From CAZRUM01 sp964603435 (GTDB lineage Bacteria > Patescibacteriota > Patescibacteriia > Magasanikbacterales > UBA922): 14,515 bases of DNA. Location: assembly GCA_964603435.1 (NCBI GenBank), contig CAZRUM010000025.1:1-14515 (forward strand), read 5' to 3'. Position 1 is the stretch's first letter. Each line of letters opens with the position of its first letter. The notes under the pieces were generated by a model. That model searched no databases and was not told where the DNA came from. It saw nothing but the letters and a program-made list of their open reading frames with translations. The translations under genes and the position numbers were made by a program. Positions 14,458 to 14,515 of the stretch are shown here, piece by piece.

Positions 14458-14515
14458 ATCTCTCTATTTATACATAAATATAGATAGGGAAGGTGCCGCG
14501 CTTGAGTCAAAGACT
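14458..14515. other. Unassigned tail of the window
   Basis: 58 nt without a recognisable gene. The first 30 nt are AT-rich and the rest is more GC-rich (gtgccgcgcttgagtc). On the minus strand one frame is open from the edge and ends in TAG near 14465, so it could be the end of a gene from outside, but it is too short to judge. Confidence 0.3.

Noticed and set aside
14157..14510. A minus-strand open frame of 117 codons behind polA
   Set aside because: It overlaps the conserved C-terminus of polA and is kept open by the palindromes and terminator. Its sequence resembles no protein family.

Overview
The window is AT-rich bacterial DNA with short intergenic gaps. The gene set fits a member of the Candidate Phyla Radiation (Patescibacteria, Parcubacteria-like). 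The grounds are a giant secreted lamin-tail/PKD/OB-fold protein, a DNA polymerase I whose proofreading domain looks decayed, a two-domain penicillin-binding protein with a long Ig-like tail, several start codons without a Shine-Dalgarno sequence, and a mix of tRNAs with and without an encoded CCA. The lineage is inference; nothing in the window is diagnostic. All seven protein genes read through in the standard code and end in TAA or TAG.

Layout. Bases 1-440 hold a minus-strand tRNA operon (Ala-UGC, Phe-GAA, then Pro-UGG, which runs off the edge) behind a consensus promoter. Between Phe and Pro lies a duplicated 5' half of the tRNA-Pro gene, interrupted by a 31-nt double hairpin. A Kef-type cation/proton antiporter (minus) and a secreted Cys-rich protein of unknown function (plus) then diverge from a repeat-containing promoter region. 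Next come, all on minus, a 1180-residue surface protein (3587-7129), an IS200-like/RAYT transposase (7149-7706) and a class A penicillin-binding protein (7806-10793). The PBP gene diverges from a small secreted 3D-domain protein (10924-11439) across a nearly symmetrical promoter. A shared terminator, tRNA-Cys (minus) and polA (plus) follow, then three palindromes, a terminator and an unassigned tail.

How it fits together. Most of the window is envelope and housekeeping: ion transport, peptidoglycan synthesis (PBP) next to a probable peptidoglycan-active 3D protein, and two exported proteins. The most striking feature cuts across the genes. Five copies of a palindrome with the constant head GTAAAGACG and variable but self-complementary cores are scattered through the window, and one lies in frame inside the RAYT transposase gene itself. 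This looks like a REP/RAYT system, in which the Y1 transposase and the palindromes it probably mobilises sit together. One copy supplies the stop codon of polA. A second, unrelated double-hairpin insert interrupts the tRNA-Pro fragment, and a four-unit heptamer repeat lies inside polA.
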